Source: Cryptomeria japonica (Eukaryota; Streptophyta; Pinopsida; Cupressales; Cupressaceae). Taken from it: 64,000 nucleotides of DNA. A program made the translations under genes and the position numbers. The notes below the pieces were generated by a model. The model worked only from the letters and a program-made list of their open reading frames with translations. It was not told where the DNA came from and made no database searches. The stretch lies in assembly GCF_030272615.1 (NCBI RefSeq), contig NC_081409.1:472126573-472190572 (forward strand). Direction: 5' to 3'. Of the stretch, positions 21,366 through 33,861 are shown piece by piece; within the stretch, counting starts at the first letter, position 1; every line of letters starts with the position of its first letter.

Positions 21366-22995
21366 GTACTCTTATATTTGCATGTTTCATTTACTGACTG
21401 CCAAGACTTCAGTCACTTTAGAGGATGTTTACAAGATACTGTAGATATCGATCCTTGGAGAGATAGTTGTGTATGACAAAGAGGGGGATGTGGATGCACA
21501 TCAATGAGTCTTCGGAGACTTGGAGCTAGAGTTGAGGGGATGAAAATTGAGTTGGGAGGTTATGTACACCAGCGGATAGACATTGGTTGCGGTGGTGGGA
21601 GGGGTGATCAGTGGGTTATTATGTCCCGATAGGGCTACTCGTGGATTGGTGATAGGGTGGGGTAGAGCACTAGATATTCTAGTCATAGAGAGGACCAGAT
21701 TTTCTTGGGGGCCATGCATCTTGGCACATTTATACCATGAGCTCCATTAGTTTGTATATCTCAGTGGTTGCAGATTAGGATGTGGGGTTACCTTACTACA
21801 AGTTTGGTATTATGAGCATATAGTTGTGACGAGACCTATTCACTTTAGATTCAGAGGTCATGAGCAGGCCTATGTACATACTTATGGTATGATCGCTTCC
21901 CAGCCACGAATTGGGAAGCTAGAGTACTAGTGATAGTTGATTGATGATACAGATAGTTTGACATGGTGCTCGTAATTGGACTGTGAGGCCTAGGAGGAGG
22001 ATGACACAAAGCTACCATTTTTTTTTCTATAGTAGGTATCTCATTGGATGAGCTCCCTACATTTTGGATAGACATCTGATTGACAGGATAACAAAACAAT
22101 TTGGTAGAGTACAACATATGCCTCAAGGGTCAGGCGAGTTTGCATGGATAGTGAGAAATCAGATCCATTGGGGACTGATTTTTTCTTATGATGTGGCCCT
22201 GACTTAGTTTCAAGAGACGGTGGCTTTGCCTTGGGATATGATGAATGACATTGATATGCAGGCATGTTAGATGAGTATACAACCTATTTTGTGGCACATC
22301 CTTTCCCTTGATTGTCAGATCTAGGAGAGCCAATGTCAGGGTTGGAAAATGATGATGGCGATGAGAAAGGAGATAGAGGAAAAAGGAGGTAGAAGAGAGG
22401 AGGAGCCATGAGGATTATGAGGGGTAGAGGTAGAGGACGGAAGGATGGAGGACAATGAGATAGGGTACAGGTTGGAGATGGAGAGGGGGGCAGACCATCG
22501 AGGCCACCGAGAGGGAGAGGAGGACGTCCATTGCAGGTTGCTCCACAAGAATAAGTACAAGCCATACAAGGACAGGTTGGATGAATGGGGTAGGACAGAC
22601 CTATGCAGGATGCCCAAGAGGAAATTGGGTAGGAGGAGGAAGGAGGGGATGATAAGTAGGATGAGCTACTCATGCTACAAGAGCTCACTCAGGGACAGGT
22701 CAATGAGATTGATGATCTCAAGAGAGAGGTGACTTGATTGAGTCGAGAGCTCCACGAGGCCAGGGATGAGAGAGATCAGGCTATTGAGCAGTGTACAACC
22801 GCTAAAGAGACCATGATGACAGCCAAGGCCATACTGCAGGGAGATACAAGGTCAGGATACACATATTGTATCTGAGTGGGAGAGGATATCACATACCGGC
22901 AGATTCTATATGAGGTAGCAGTGCCACCTCACCTGCGAGAAAGGAGCTACAAGCAGGCATCCTAGACCATGACTACAGGTTGAGATAGACAAAGG
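21366..22995 (+). pseudogene. Plant mobile domain protein, main part (split by element 1)
   Basis: When the sequence left of 5690 is continued at 21366, the PMD frame goes on without shift through the first turn of the domain. Diagnostic blocks follow in order: VTLEDVYKIL (about 21420), FGDLELEL, CILAHLYHELH (about 21720), WYYEHIVVTRP (about 21805), IGKLEY, QFGRVQHMP (about 22110). Then come an Arg/Gly/Glu-rich region (22340-22600) and a short coiled coil near 22710-22820 (LSRELHEARDERDQAI). Numerous stops (for example at 21438, 21511 and 21535) make it a pseudogene. It lies antisense to Tat element A, between its pol end and LTR. The 3' region of A is about 2 kb longer than in B and C, the size of this gene, which favours capture by A. 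Confidence 0.75.
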
Positions 22996-24868
22996 GAATC
23001 CAACGGAGTTGTGATGGAGCCACTAGCACCACTAGGAGGGTCTACAAGAGGGTTTGGCAAGATGATCCAGGGGTTGGGCCTTTGATTTCTTAGATTCCTT
23101 TGAAGCCTACCGGATTTGAGGGAGGGAGTTCATCATATCTCTCTTGGGTCCATTTTTGTATTAGTTTTGTATGATGGTATAGACACCTTCAGGTGATTTT
23201 GTAACCATCTGAGTTTTGACATCATTGTATCATGACACTGAATTTTTTATATATATATGAGATGACCTATTCCTTGCGACAGTTATATAAATTAGTCCCT
23301 AAGTGATATATTTTATTATGATGTTGTGATGCTTCTACATGCTTTAAGAGATGTTCATGTTATGGTTGCATGCTCTATTATGATGGTGCAGTCACTTTCT
23401 ATGTAATGCCTATATGATGATTATGATGATTATGAGATGCAATCCATGTGGATGATGTGATGCATTATATTTTTGTGTTTTTTTTTAGTTTATGTTATGC
23501 ATGATGCAAATGTATATGTCCCAATGAAATTCTTATATGATGTGCTAATGAGTGGTTTATGCTGGATGTGATGCTATTATGATTTCTATATGTGTGTAAT
23601 AATATGTACTAACATGTGGTAATGCAGATGAACACGAAATGAGATGCAAATATTTTTAGCATATCATTATACTCAGTCATGTGATATCAGACTATACGAA
23701 ACTCAGGACGGGACAATGGAGGACAAATTGGACAAGGAGATGGAAGGTAGAAGATATGGAGGTTAAAGAGCTTCTTCTGCTATTATCATCACTGAGCTTT
23801 ATTATGGAAAATAGATTATGACCATCTAGGTATAGGTTCGATCTAGAAAGTCATTGTACCCTTTTTGCATGAAGATCAGATAGTCACTAATAAGGAATGC
23901 CCCACTACACACTAGACTCATGATGTCCTCATATCCTTGGACGAGCCATAGTATTAAATAAAGAGAATCCACAAATAGAAAAAATAGGTGATCATACCCC
24001 ATCCTCACCTTTCTAGTCAAAAACATCTTCGAGATAAAATCTCTTGTCAGAGACATCTTGGAATTTCTAAAAGACATGTCACCTCAAAAGATAAAATTAA
24101 AAGAGAATCAAAGACTTGACACCAATATAAACTGAAATCCTCAAGTTATCAAATTTTCTTATTACATAGGTTAACATGTTTGATCTGGTCACAATGTTGT
24201 CATCCTGATAAAGGACAAATAATACTGAAAAACCTTGTTGTTTCCGAATTATGCCAAAAGATTTGATTTTTTGAAAACCCACTGCTACATGTGTCTCATT
24301 TAAAACTGGTTGAATCCATGAAACTGATACTTTATTGCAAAGAATGAAACTTCATTATGGATTGGCGATGCAATTGATCTTTTATTATGGATTGCGTGAA
24401 AAGAAAGGAGGAATGAAAAGAGGGTGCTCCTCAAAACATGCAATGCCAAGGTTCCACTTCCATCACTAGGCTTAGGATTTGCCTCTCGTTACATAGAGGA
24501 CTTGATTTATTATGAAAGAAAAGAGGGGTGAAAAGAGGTTTATTATGGATGGTGAACCAATCTTAGGTAGATCAATAACAAGCCATGATGGGAATGGGCA
24601 AATTTATTATGGAATAAAAGGTTGTGAGTGTGTGCAAAGTGAAAGGGGGAAACTAAATCCTAAAGGAGGGAGGAGCAAATGTTTTCACCATGGTACTTGC
24701 CCATGGGGCCATTGAAGTGGTTTTCATTGTTGGAAGAACTTATTTCTCTTTACTTTTTTCATTTTTTTATTTTTGTTGTGTCACAAGGGGCCTGTTGCTA
24801 GGTTTTCACCATAGTAAGAAATTTTTAATTATTATTTTTTTTATTTTGATACTTTTTTGTATTTTTTA
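22996..24868 (-). other. Proximal 3' region of Tat element A
   Basis: Non-coding. Blocks are shared with elements B and C: TTGTATCATGAC followed by TATATATATATG (23223-23260; C at 56936-56985), ATGATGCAATGC-like phrases, TCATCACTGAGCTTTATTATGG (23788; compare B near 44605), and the TTTTCACCATGGTACTTGCC block (24683). TTTATTATGGA recurs at 24353, 24383, 24538 and 24602. Confidence 0.55.
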
Positions 24869-25000
24869 TTAGGATACTCTGAAAACTACGTAAAACATGC
24901 GAAGGTGAATGTTGTTGAAAGGATATTTCAAAGGTTCTCCTTTTGGTGTTGAGAGTTGATATGCACCTGATCCATATATTGTTATGATGACATAAGGGCC
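24869..25000 (-). pseudogene. C-terminal end of pol of Tat element A
   Basis: The minus strand reads GPYVIITIYGSGAYQLSTP and ends HLRMFYVV before a stop at 24869. This is the GPY/F module at the integrase C terminus, the same as GPYVVTAVFGSGAYQL in element B. The rest of pol is hidden by the gap at 25001. Confidence 0.8.
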
Positions 25001-25500
25001 NNNNNNNNNNNNNNNNNNNNNNNNNNNNNNNNNNNNNNNNNNNNNNNNNNNNNNNNNNNNNNNNNNNNNNNNNNNNNNNNNNNNNNNNNNNNNNNNNNNN
25101 NNNNNNNNNNNNNNNNNNNNNNNNNNNNNNNNNNNNNNNNNNNNNNNNNNNNNNNNNNNNNNNNNNNNNNNNNNNNNNNNNNNNNNNNNNNNNNNNNNNN
25201 NNNNNNNNNNNNNNNNNNNNNNNNNNNNNNNNNNNNNNNNNNNNNNNNNNNNNNNNNNNNNNNNNNNNNNNNNNNNNNNNNNNNNNNNNNNNNNNNNNNN
25301 NNNNNNNNNNNNNNNNNNNNNNNNNNNNNNNNNNNNNNNNNNNNNNNNNNNNNNNNNNNNNNNNNNNNNNNNNNNNNNNNNNNNNNNNNNNNNNNNNNNN
25401 NNNNNNNNNNNNNNNNNNNNNNNNNNNNNNNNNNNNNNNNNNNNNNNNNNNNNNNNNNNNNNNNNNNNNNNNNNNNNNNNNNNNNNNNNNNNNNNNNNNN
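25001..25500. other. Assembly gap of 500 N
   Basis: Exactly 500 N, same as the second gap, so the true length is unknown. It hides the junction between Tat pol (left) and element 2 (right). Confidence 0.98.
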
Positions 25501-25934
25501 AACACTTCATCCGGTTTGGTTATTGCCCATTCTTGCTCAGCCTTCCTATTGGCTTTAGCCACTCTATGCATCTTTAGAGCTTCTAGAGCAAGGGTGTGTG
25601 TATTCTTGAACACTTCTTGACCCTTCCCTTTCAGTAACAGGAGTCTTCTTCTTCTCATGAAGAAGAGTCCTTTGTATTTATTCATTACTTCAAATAGTTC
25701 TGAATTTGATACATCAGGAAAATGTTCAGCAAAAACTTTCTCTCTCATTTCTTCTTCCTTCTCTATAGAAAAGCGCCATTTATTGTCTAAGGAATTATAC
25801 AAAGAATCTGGTGTCTTAGATCTAATTTCTGAAGGCGACCGGTCATTAACACATAAATACTGAATGATTTCTTTTTCAACCATTTCCTTTTCATCATCAT
25901 TAAAGTCATCAAAACAATCAATCAAATCATTCAA
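25501..25934 (-). pseudogene. ORF2 of element 2, C-terminal part (runs into gap)
   Basis: The minus strand reads NDLIDCFDDFNDDEKEMVEK, then SLYNSLDNKWRFSIEKE and a basic stretch MRRRRLLLLKGKG, open to the gap edge. It corresponds to 40437-40737 in element 3 (LNDLLNEITEEG, ELPNDLYMRLEAKRL) and to 11170-11382 in element 1. The function is unknown. Confidence 0.6.
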
Positions 25935-27404
25935 TACTTTTCTCCTAATGTTTTTTATAGTTCTTTAACAATGTATCAAAGGTTTGTAGGAGGAGATGTC
26001 AATATTTACCAGTGTCAATGATGTTGATTCATTCTTTGCCTTTTTCTTTGCTTGTCGTGTCTTCTTAGGTTTTTCTTCAAATACAATTTCTTCTGAGTCT
26101 GGTGAGGCATTCCTTGTCTTCCTCTTTCTCTCGATCACTTTAGCAGGTGCCGCTTCCGGTTTCTTTTTAGCCGGTGACCGCTTGGTCACTATAGGACTGG
26201 TTGTAGTAGCTGGTGCCGATGCTGACGGCACTTCTTTTTCCTTCTTCACTGAAGGTTCTTTTCCTTTCTTTGCTGAGGGTTCCTCAACCAGTGTTATCCT
26301 TTCTAGGTAGGTTTCGGTTCTCCTTGCCTTTGGATCAAGCCATGAGGCAATAAGGGTAGAGGCATATCCTTCCAGCATATCATTCATTACCTCATAGCCC
26401 ATAAGCTCTACTTCCTCCTATCTAGGTTCAACAGCCTCCATTATGCATTGATCCACTTTAATGGTGAAATAGATATCATTTTCATATTTCTTGACAATAT
26501 CACCTGATATTCTCATCCTTTGACTCATTTTGCATCTGAACTTATCAAAGTACCTATTCAAAACTTTAGGGTAACTAGTTCCAACTACTTGAAGGCTTTC
26601 CTTGATTTGCTTGGTTACTGATTGCTCAGTAGACCACTGGACATCACCTACTCCTGGAAAGTAGCCTTGGAAGTAAAAGAACAACCCAACCAGTAATTGT
26701 CCAAACTTGAACCTCAATGCATTATCCTATTTGATCGATTTAAGATTCAACAGGAGTTGCCTTTGCATACCGGTGCACAGGTCAAATCATGCATCCTACT
26801 TGATCATCTGGTAAGCGGCATTTACCGCTGTAGCAGATACAGAGTTAAGTCTGCTGGCAGAGAACGTCCGATAGCCTATCACCATGCAGACATACTTTAC
26901 CAGATCGTCCTTGATTGAATTGACGGTCATACCTCATGAGTCGCTCACTAAACTAGTGAGCTTGAACATTTCAGTCTTGCTTACCATCCTTAGGGCTGGC
27001 ACTTCCCCTGTATTGCAGAAACTGGTGACGGAATGAATTTTTTGTGGTGTAATATCATGCATTCTTTCTAGGTACATCTTGTCACCATGAACTCTGCTCA
27101 GAATGATCCTAATGTGATCATCTGTGAAATCCTCCAAGAAATAAACAGCATTGTGGAGCTTCTTCTTCTCCAAAATACTATACTCCAGTTTGATCTTTTT
27201 ATCTTGTCCACAAAATTAACCTAGCTACGAGTGAATTGCTAGAGACCCTAGGTCTTAGATTTTACAATCTATGTAATCTGAGATTCCCTCTTCTACTATC
27301 ACACCAGCTAAAACTTGTGATAGGGCATTATATCTAGACTTGCATTGAATAAAGCTTGCTGAATCTACAGATGTACTAAAGCTAGTATGGGATGTAGAAA
27401 CCAT
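25935..27404 (-). pseudogene. ORF2 of element 2, conserved domain and basic linker
   Basis: It starts at the ATG at 27404 (MVSTSHTSFSTS), aligned with the ORF2 starts of elements 1 and 3. Conserved blocks are LSRVHGDKMYLERMHDIT (about 27090), CNTGEVPALRM, RFKFGQLLVGLFFYFQGYFP (about 26690), QRMRISGDIVKKYENDIYF, MEAVEPR and MGYEVMNDMLEGYAS (26402). A Lys/Pro/Ser-rich linker follows (KRSPAKKKPEAAPAK), probably a nuclear or nucleic-acid-binding tail. Several stops and frameshifts interrupt it. Confidence 0.6.
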
Positions 27405-27849
27405 GATAGAAACTGAAAACTCGAAAAATACCTTTCGAAAATCATGAATTTAGGGATTTCAGATTCTTCTCCACCTCACACTCCATCAGTTGCAGAATCA
27501 CCACTTTACATTCTTCTCTTGACCATTTGCAATTTGCTTTTGAATCTCCTTCAAGGTTTCTAAAATTCCTCAGAATCGCAGCACAAATCACTTTGTCATC
27601 GCACTGCACTTGAAAACCTTCTTCACTCAAAAACTGATAGTGAGAAATGATTTGAAAAATTCCTTTTAAACATATTCCTCACCTACCACAATTAATGCTT
27701 CACCATTAGGGCATAAACCCTAATTTGCCTTTTACTATTTCTGGTCTTCCGCCAGATGACAAGTATCGTATACCAGTTAAGGTCTTTTACCGGTGTAAAC
27801 TGGGGGTTTGAAACATTTCGCCATTTTCTCCCCCTAAGATTTTCTAAAG

Positions 27850-29144
27850 CTTAGTTTGTCAGTTCTGATATTTCCACACTAGGTGCAGAAACTGGTTCTT
27901 CTTGTAACACCGTTGGTTTCTTCTTCCAAGTTTTGTTCATATCTGCTTTAATAGTTTCAACATCAATGTTTCCTTCCGAAGTGACCGGTATATCATTAGA
28001 TATGTTCTTTCTTGATCTACAGAATCTGGCAATGTGACCCAATTTGTTGCAGAGATAGCAGACCAATCCAGGTGCTCTCCAAGGTCCATTATTCATGGTG
28101 TCATTCTTCCTTCTGCATGTTGCAGCAGTGTGACCATGACCATGATAGACCATATAGTTTTCTCTCCATCCAGTTGCTGCTTGATAGCCACCACTTCTTG
28201 GCTAATGATTGAAGGTATTAAACTGGTTGTGATTCTAGTTCACAAAAGGTTCAGGACCAACTCCTTGGGTCCTCTGAGGATATCTTCCAGTGTTATTCAT
28301 AACAGACCTGCATTCAGATGCTTTATGCCCAAACTTGTTGCATGCATAACAGTTACCATTGAATTTATACGATCTAGGCTTATCATTTAGAAAATAAAGA
28401 AAATTATTGTAATCCTTACTCCTACACACATTGGCAGTATGTCCTCCTTTGAGATAGTTAAAGCAAACAGGTTTAAACTTTTGCTTACCTTTATCCTTTG
28501 ATGTTGCTTGATTCTTTGATGTTCTAGCATTTTTACCAGAGGTCTCACCTTCCTCATGACCAACCAGAATAACCAAGTCCATCAGTATTCTTGACAGGTT
28601 TGGCAGATTCAATCTTTTGCTCTAGCTTGACAGTACTCTTGTTGAGCTTAGCAAGTATTTCCTTTGACTCAGAGAGTTCTTTGGAAATAGCAGCATTTGT
28701 TTCCATTAGGTTTTCATTCTCAGAGATGGCAATGTTCAGCTCTCCTTGCATGTCTTCCTTTTCCACTTTGCTCGCACGGAGTTGAGCAGTTAGGGCACTA
28801 ATCTCTTGCTTCAGCTTGGAGTTTTCATGATCTTTGTCTTTGACCAGATCTTCAGCTTTCCTCCAGTTCTCAAGGTCTTGGCACATTCGGATAGTCAGTC
28901 CTTTCAATTCTTTTCTCAAGTTGGAATTGGATTCATTCAGCTTTTCTACTTCTTGAATCAGGGCTTCCATGTTTGCTTCATCAGAGGAACTATTTTTAGA
29001 TAGCTCCATCACCTTTTCTGCATGTTCTCTCCTTTTTTCTTGAGATGCCTTGTACTTGACCATAAGATCATCATAGGCTTGCTCAGACTGAGTGAGCCAA
29101 TGAGTAAGTTCCCTCAATGTGTATTCCCCCATATCTCTTTCCAA
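27850..29144 (-). pseudogene. ORF1 of element 2: coiled coil and four zinc knuckles
   Basis: It starts MERDMGEYTLRELTHW at 29144. About 180 residues of coiled coil (LRKELKGL, SKLKQEISALTAQLRASK) end in the GLGYSG motif. Then come knuckles at 28424-28465 (CFNYLKGGHTANVC), 28310-28351 (CYACNKFGHKASEC), 28115-28156 (first and second Cys changed to Tyr) and 28019-28060 (CYLCNKLGHIARFC). The layout matches elements 1 and 3, including one degenerate knuckle. At least two frameshifts are present. Confidence 0.75.
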
Positions 29145-29167
29145 GTGGTTAAACTTATAGAAAGGTA

Positions 29168-29182
29168 GGATCTGATACCAAT
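29168..29182 (-). other. Primer binding site of element 2
   Basis: The minus strand reads ATTGGTATCAGATCC directly after the LTR end ATTCATCA, nearly the classical tRNA-iMet site TGGTATCAGAGC. Confidence 0.8.
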
Positions 29183-30347
29183 TGATGAATACTAAGAGGG
29201 GGGTGAATTAGTATACCAAAAAACATTGTACTCAAACACTTAAACGATCTAGTGATAAACCAGTAAAACAGTTTAACAAACAAACCGGTTAACACACATG
29301 CAAACCAAAATGCAAATAAGACATTCACCCACAGAAGCAATACCACCATAACACAAGATATTTGACGTGGAAACCCAAATGGGAAAAACCACAGTGAGAT
29401 GAAACTCACAAGTAACTATCTACAGAATAGGAACCAGACCGGTTAAGGTCAAATCGATTAAGGTCTTACAATGTTCTTTACTAGAACAAATCCTGTTAGG
29501 AATCTCAATCTTTGTTAGGAGATAAGTCCAATTAAAGACTACCTTGCTAGAGGATTTTAGATCCACAGATGTGAACCACCTTGTTAGAGGATTTACAAAA
29601 GGCTTTTGGGCCTACTCGGTTAAGGGCTACAGACTTGTCGAAGATGTGAGTAATCAACAAGTGAGTGATCTAGCAAATAGCATAGATTGCTTGATTAGAT
29701 CCTTGATAGCTCGTTCCTAATGCATTACAGCATTACTTCAGTCTTCTATACATTCATACTCTCTCTGACTCCTCAACCACCTTAAACCCTAGCAACAACA
29801 TCAACTGCAACAACAACAGCAACAAAAAAAAACTAAAACCCTAGACATGATGTCCTTATAAAGGAATCTGATTTCATGTCAGTCCAATAGGATTACAATA
29901 TAATTTCCTAGGTTCAATGCATCTAGACTTATCTGGTAACACGACACAAAAAGCACCATTAAAGTGTCGGCACCATCAAACAATCGGTGGATGGTAACTC
30001 ATCACAAAATGCTGGTTGGTAACTCATCATAGAGTATTACCGGTTCATACAAAATACCGGTTCAAGCAAAATGCCGGTTGTCAATTTGACAAAATGAAAA
30101 TTGGGAAATATGTGTTTTGCCGCTTTGATCCTTTGTGCCGCTTGAGATCCTAGAACCGCTTGGGGTCAGCATACCACTTCAGATCAGTAATCACTTTCTG
30201 CAAAACACCAATAGTCTAAGGACTATAATGCATCATACCGGTTGGAACAATTTCCGGTTGAGCATAACTCATACATACAAAAATGATCTCAATGCAAGTG
30301 TGTGTCAATCAATGACAATCACAACATAATCATCAAAAATGCCAACA
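29183..30347 (-). repeat. 5' LTR of element 2
   Basis: On the minus strand it starts TGTTGGCATTTTTGATG and ends in a C-run, CTCTTAGTATTCATCA. The stretch 29183-29415 is nearly identical to 63773-64000. A cluster of CCTTAACCGG, CTAACAAGG and CTAGCAAGG boxes (29440-29640) is shared with element 1. Confidence 0.8.
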
Positions 30348-32281
30348 AAGGGTTCCTGGTACATTTTGAGTTTGTCATTGTTATTACCAGGATTTGCATT
30401 TGCTACTTCAATCTCACCTCTATCAATGAGATCTTGTATGTAGATCTTCAGATTCATACACTTTCGTGTATCATGTCCCTTGATACGATGGTATTCACAA
30501 TACTCATTTTCATTATACCATCTTGGTTTAGGTTGATTGGGGTCAAACGAGCGAGTGATTGGAAAAACCACTATACCTGCTTGGACAAGTTTTTGAAACA
30601 CCATTTCAATAGGCTCAGCCAGAGGAGTGACGTCTCTTGGAGTCTAGTTATTCGATCGGGGTGGTCGTCCCTGGATTCAGACATTGTTGTGAGGTTTTTG
30701 GGATTGATTTTGATTGTTTTGATTATTGAATTGATGATTATTGGTGGTGGATTTTGGGGGAACGGCCACGGTTTGGACCCGCTTTGCATCAGTTTCACCA
30801 TCATTGACCACGTTTTTGTTTTTAGACCATAATTTTGGCTTGTTGTTATGATAAGAGGGAGAACTTTGTGTCGACTTCTGGTAATGTTTCAATGTTCCTT
30901 CCTCCATCAATACACGTTCCAGAGTGAGGCCCTTATCGGTTAATTTTTGAAAGGATTTGATACATTGGGATATTAAGGGTCTCGAAAGTTCAGGCACCAA
31001 GTTCTTTTGAAATAGCTCAATTTGATGTTGTTCTGGCATGTCCCACTAGAATTTTTTTATAAGATGTCACCATGTTTTTAGGAAATTGGCAAAGGTTTCT
31101 TTGGGCCTTTGTTTTATATTGCATAGGTCCATCATAGAAACATCATTAACCATGTTGTAAGCATAGTGGGCCACAAATTTTTCTGCCAATTCTGGAAAGG
31201 AGACCATGGAACCTCGTGGTAGAGATGAGAACCATGTCAGGGCGTCTCCCGTGAGACTCTTCGAAAAGAGTCTGCGAAGATACAGGTCACTATAGGAGAC
31301 TTCTTGGCATAAGATGTGGAATTCTCGGACATGGTCACGGGGGTCTCCTTTGCCTTTATACTTGGTGAATTTGGGGATCTCAAATCCTAGGGGGTAGGGT
31401 GCAACTGATATAGACAAGTCATAAGGACAAGGGAAAAACTCTTCGAACGAGTAAGTTTTTCTTTCATTAATCCTTTCTTTAATGTCCTTGATGATATTTT
31501 TCATGTCTTGAATTTCCTTGATGAGGTCTTGTTGTGGACTTTGATAATGATGAATTGTATTTGCCCCAAGAATTGGATGAGCCAAAGAAGGTGCACCACC
31601 ACCAATATATTGATATGATGAGGAGGCGGGAACATGGGATGTAAAGACCGATGTCATGGGGATTTGTGTGATAGTTGGTTGTAGTCCACAAACTGATGTG
31701 ACAGGATTGAGTATGGCCCAGATAAAACTTGTGACACAGTTGGCAGGAAGGGAAGTTTGTGGAATAGAAATAGGTGGTTGAACGGAAGGAGGTGGTATAG
31801 AAGTGTGTTGGAGAATAGATGAGATTGGATGTGATAGTGGTATAGATGGTAAGGAGGAAGAAGGTGGGATGGAGACCATGGTGGGAGGTGCCACAGGTGG
31901 CATTGATTGAGCTTGGATGATTGATGGGGCTACAATTGATTGAGTCTGAATAATAGGTGCAGCATTTTGTGTGGGAGCGAGGTCTCCTTGTGGTTGTTGG
32001 GCGAGAGTGGATCTATTAAATTTAGGTGGAAGTTGAGCTCCACTTTCAAGGAGAGTTTTTAGAAGTGCAGTAGGATTGTGTTGAATAAACTTTTCCATCA
32101 TATCTTGGTTATAAGAATCTGCTAGGAAAGTTTGCACTTCCAAAGAGAGTTCATCTTGTCTAACCATGTTAGGATTTTGGCTTTGATCTTGATTGCTAGG
32201 TTGCCCACTTTGTGTAGAATCTTGTGTGGGATCTTCATATAGGGCACTAATGTCTGGCATGCCATATTGTTGTTCAGACAT
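30348..32281 (-). pseudogene. Gag of Tat element D
   Basis: It starts MSEQQYGMPDISALYED. A Gln/Pro/Ser-rich N-terminal half (about residues 20-220) is followed by the retrotransposon Gag core. The blocks are FTKYKGKGDPRDHVREFH, SLTGDALTWFSSLPRGS and FPELAEKFVAHYA, as in the Retrotrans_gag family. A stop and frameshift near 31040-31067 separate the continuation (PEQHQIELFQKNLVPEL). After about 30600 comes YCEYHRIKGHDTRKCMNLK, the histidine-type finger of Tat Gag proteins. The frame runs into the LTR of element 2. Gag forms particles and packages RNA. Confidence 0.85.
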
Positions 32282-33861
32282 CTTTCTCTTTTGGGATCGA
32301 GTTGTGAAAATACATGAATAACCTTGGAAAAGTTTGGAGGGGGAAATTTGTGATGAAAGGACTTAGCAAGATAATTGTGGAATTTTGGATTTTGTCTTTT
32401 ATGACAAGGGAATTTGTTGAATTGTATGGTTCTTGGATTAGAGCCCGGATTTGATTAGGATTTGACACCTTAGTCCTTGGATGAAGATTTTAGGTGGTGG
32501 ATGTAACCACAAGTAAGGTGATGGCCAAGTTGTGTAGAATTTAGACCTTGGATTGATGATTAAAAAGTCTCTTTTATACCAAGGGTTGACTAATGACCCT
32601 AAGCAAAGTAAAGACGTGAGTTAAGATTCTTGATCAACTCAAAAGGATTAGGCAAAAGGTAGTTGGAGAGGATTCCCCTTCAAGCACGAGAGCCAATTGA
32701 TTAATGATGAGGTCTAATGGAATTTCACAAGGCATGTAACCTTAACATGAGGTTAAATTGGATTAGAGGATGATTGGATTTGAATTTTAATAATTGATTT
32801 GATAGTGGAGGGAGATTGATTTGATGTGCTAAGTCCTTGGGAAATTTGAGGATGATTAATGGAGGAGGTATGGTAGTGATGGCTTAGAAGAAACTTGATG
32901 ACTAGGTTGTCTTTGGCATGAACATGACTTAATGGAGGATCGATTCGAATGGCAAGTTGTATGAAGGGATACGACCACCCTAATTTGGATGATAGTAGGT
33001 GTTTCAAAGGACAAACTTGAATGTTGATGGAGAGGATGAACTCTTAGCTTCTCTCTTGGGCTTATGAAACATGGGACGGACGGAGTTTTGACGCAATTTT
33101 GGACTTTGTGTGGGTAATGACTTGGACAATTGTTTGTGTCTTGACAAGTTTTTTTGCAAAGTGTTTGGGGATAGTGATGTGTTTTTAGTCTTCTCTTGGA
33201 AAGTATGTATCAAACAAAGAAAACACAATGATCAAATGCATATTATCTCAAAGACACTCATGCTCATATACAACATTCTTAAGGCTGGCAAGGACAATAG
33301 TCATTGGATCCAAATCGGTTTCCTGTCTATGCTTACCTAGAGCAGACACTTAGATGCTTGACCCCACTGGCTCCCCTCCATGGCATTCACTTCTCGGGGA
33401 AGCCAAGCATCAATTCGCATGAAAAATCCTCATGGAAAACTTTGTGTCTCTACTAAGGGCCGTAAAAATATGGGTGGCTTTGGAGGTCCGACCTCCTGCA
33501 CCAATGACTAGAAGGTTTTTGGCCACTATGAACAAGGTGTTTAGTAAGTCTTCCCGTTAGGAGCTACCCTTCGAAGTTGCACAAGCACAATTGAGGCCTA
33601 TAGCCCAATGAAGCACCAAGAACTTAGCAATCACGCAAGTGTGATTGAGATTTATAGGATCCTACTAAGCACCCAATGTGAGAGTGAACTCTCATATAGC
33701 CCCAACCATTGACCCTTTCGTAGTCAATGGCCTATTTATTATAGTGAGTTGGGAACCCCAGGTCTGGGTGTACTCACTTCAGTCATTCCCCTCTTACCTT
33801 CTCAAAGAGAAAGTTGGGAGGGCAAGCCCGCTAGAGGTAAACACGCAATCAAACAAGAAAA

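Larger units (their letters stand above)
25501..30347 (-). mobile_element. Element 2: RT-less retroelement, 5' LTR to ORF2
   Basis: On the minus strand: 5' LTR 30347-29183, primer site, ORF1 (29144 to about 27850), ORF2 (27404 to 25501), then the gap. It is a relative of elements 1 and 3. It interrupts the gag of Tat element D at 30348. The 3' LTR is not in the window or lies in the gap. Confidence 0.8.

Noticed and set aside
22284-22688. Ser/Pro-rich minus-strand frames opposite the PMD pseudogene
   Set aside because: They are the antisense of the Arg/Gly/Glu-rich part of the PMD reading frame.
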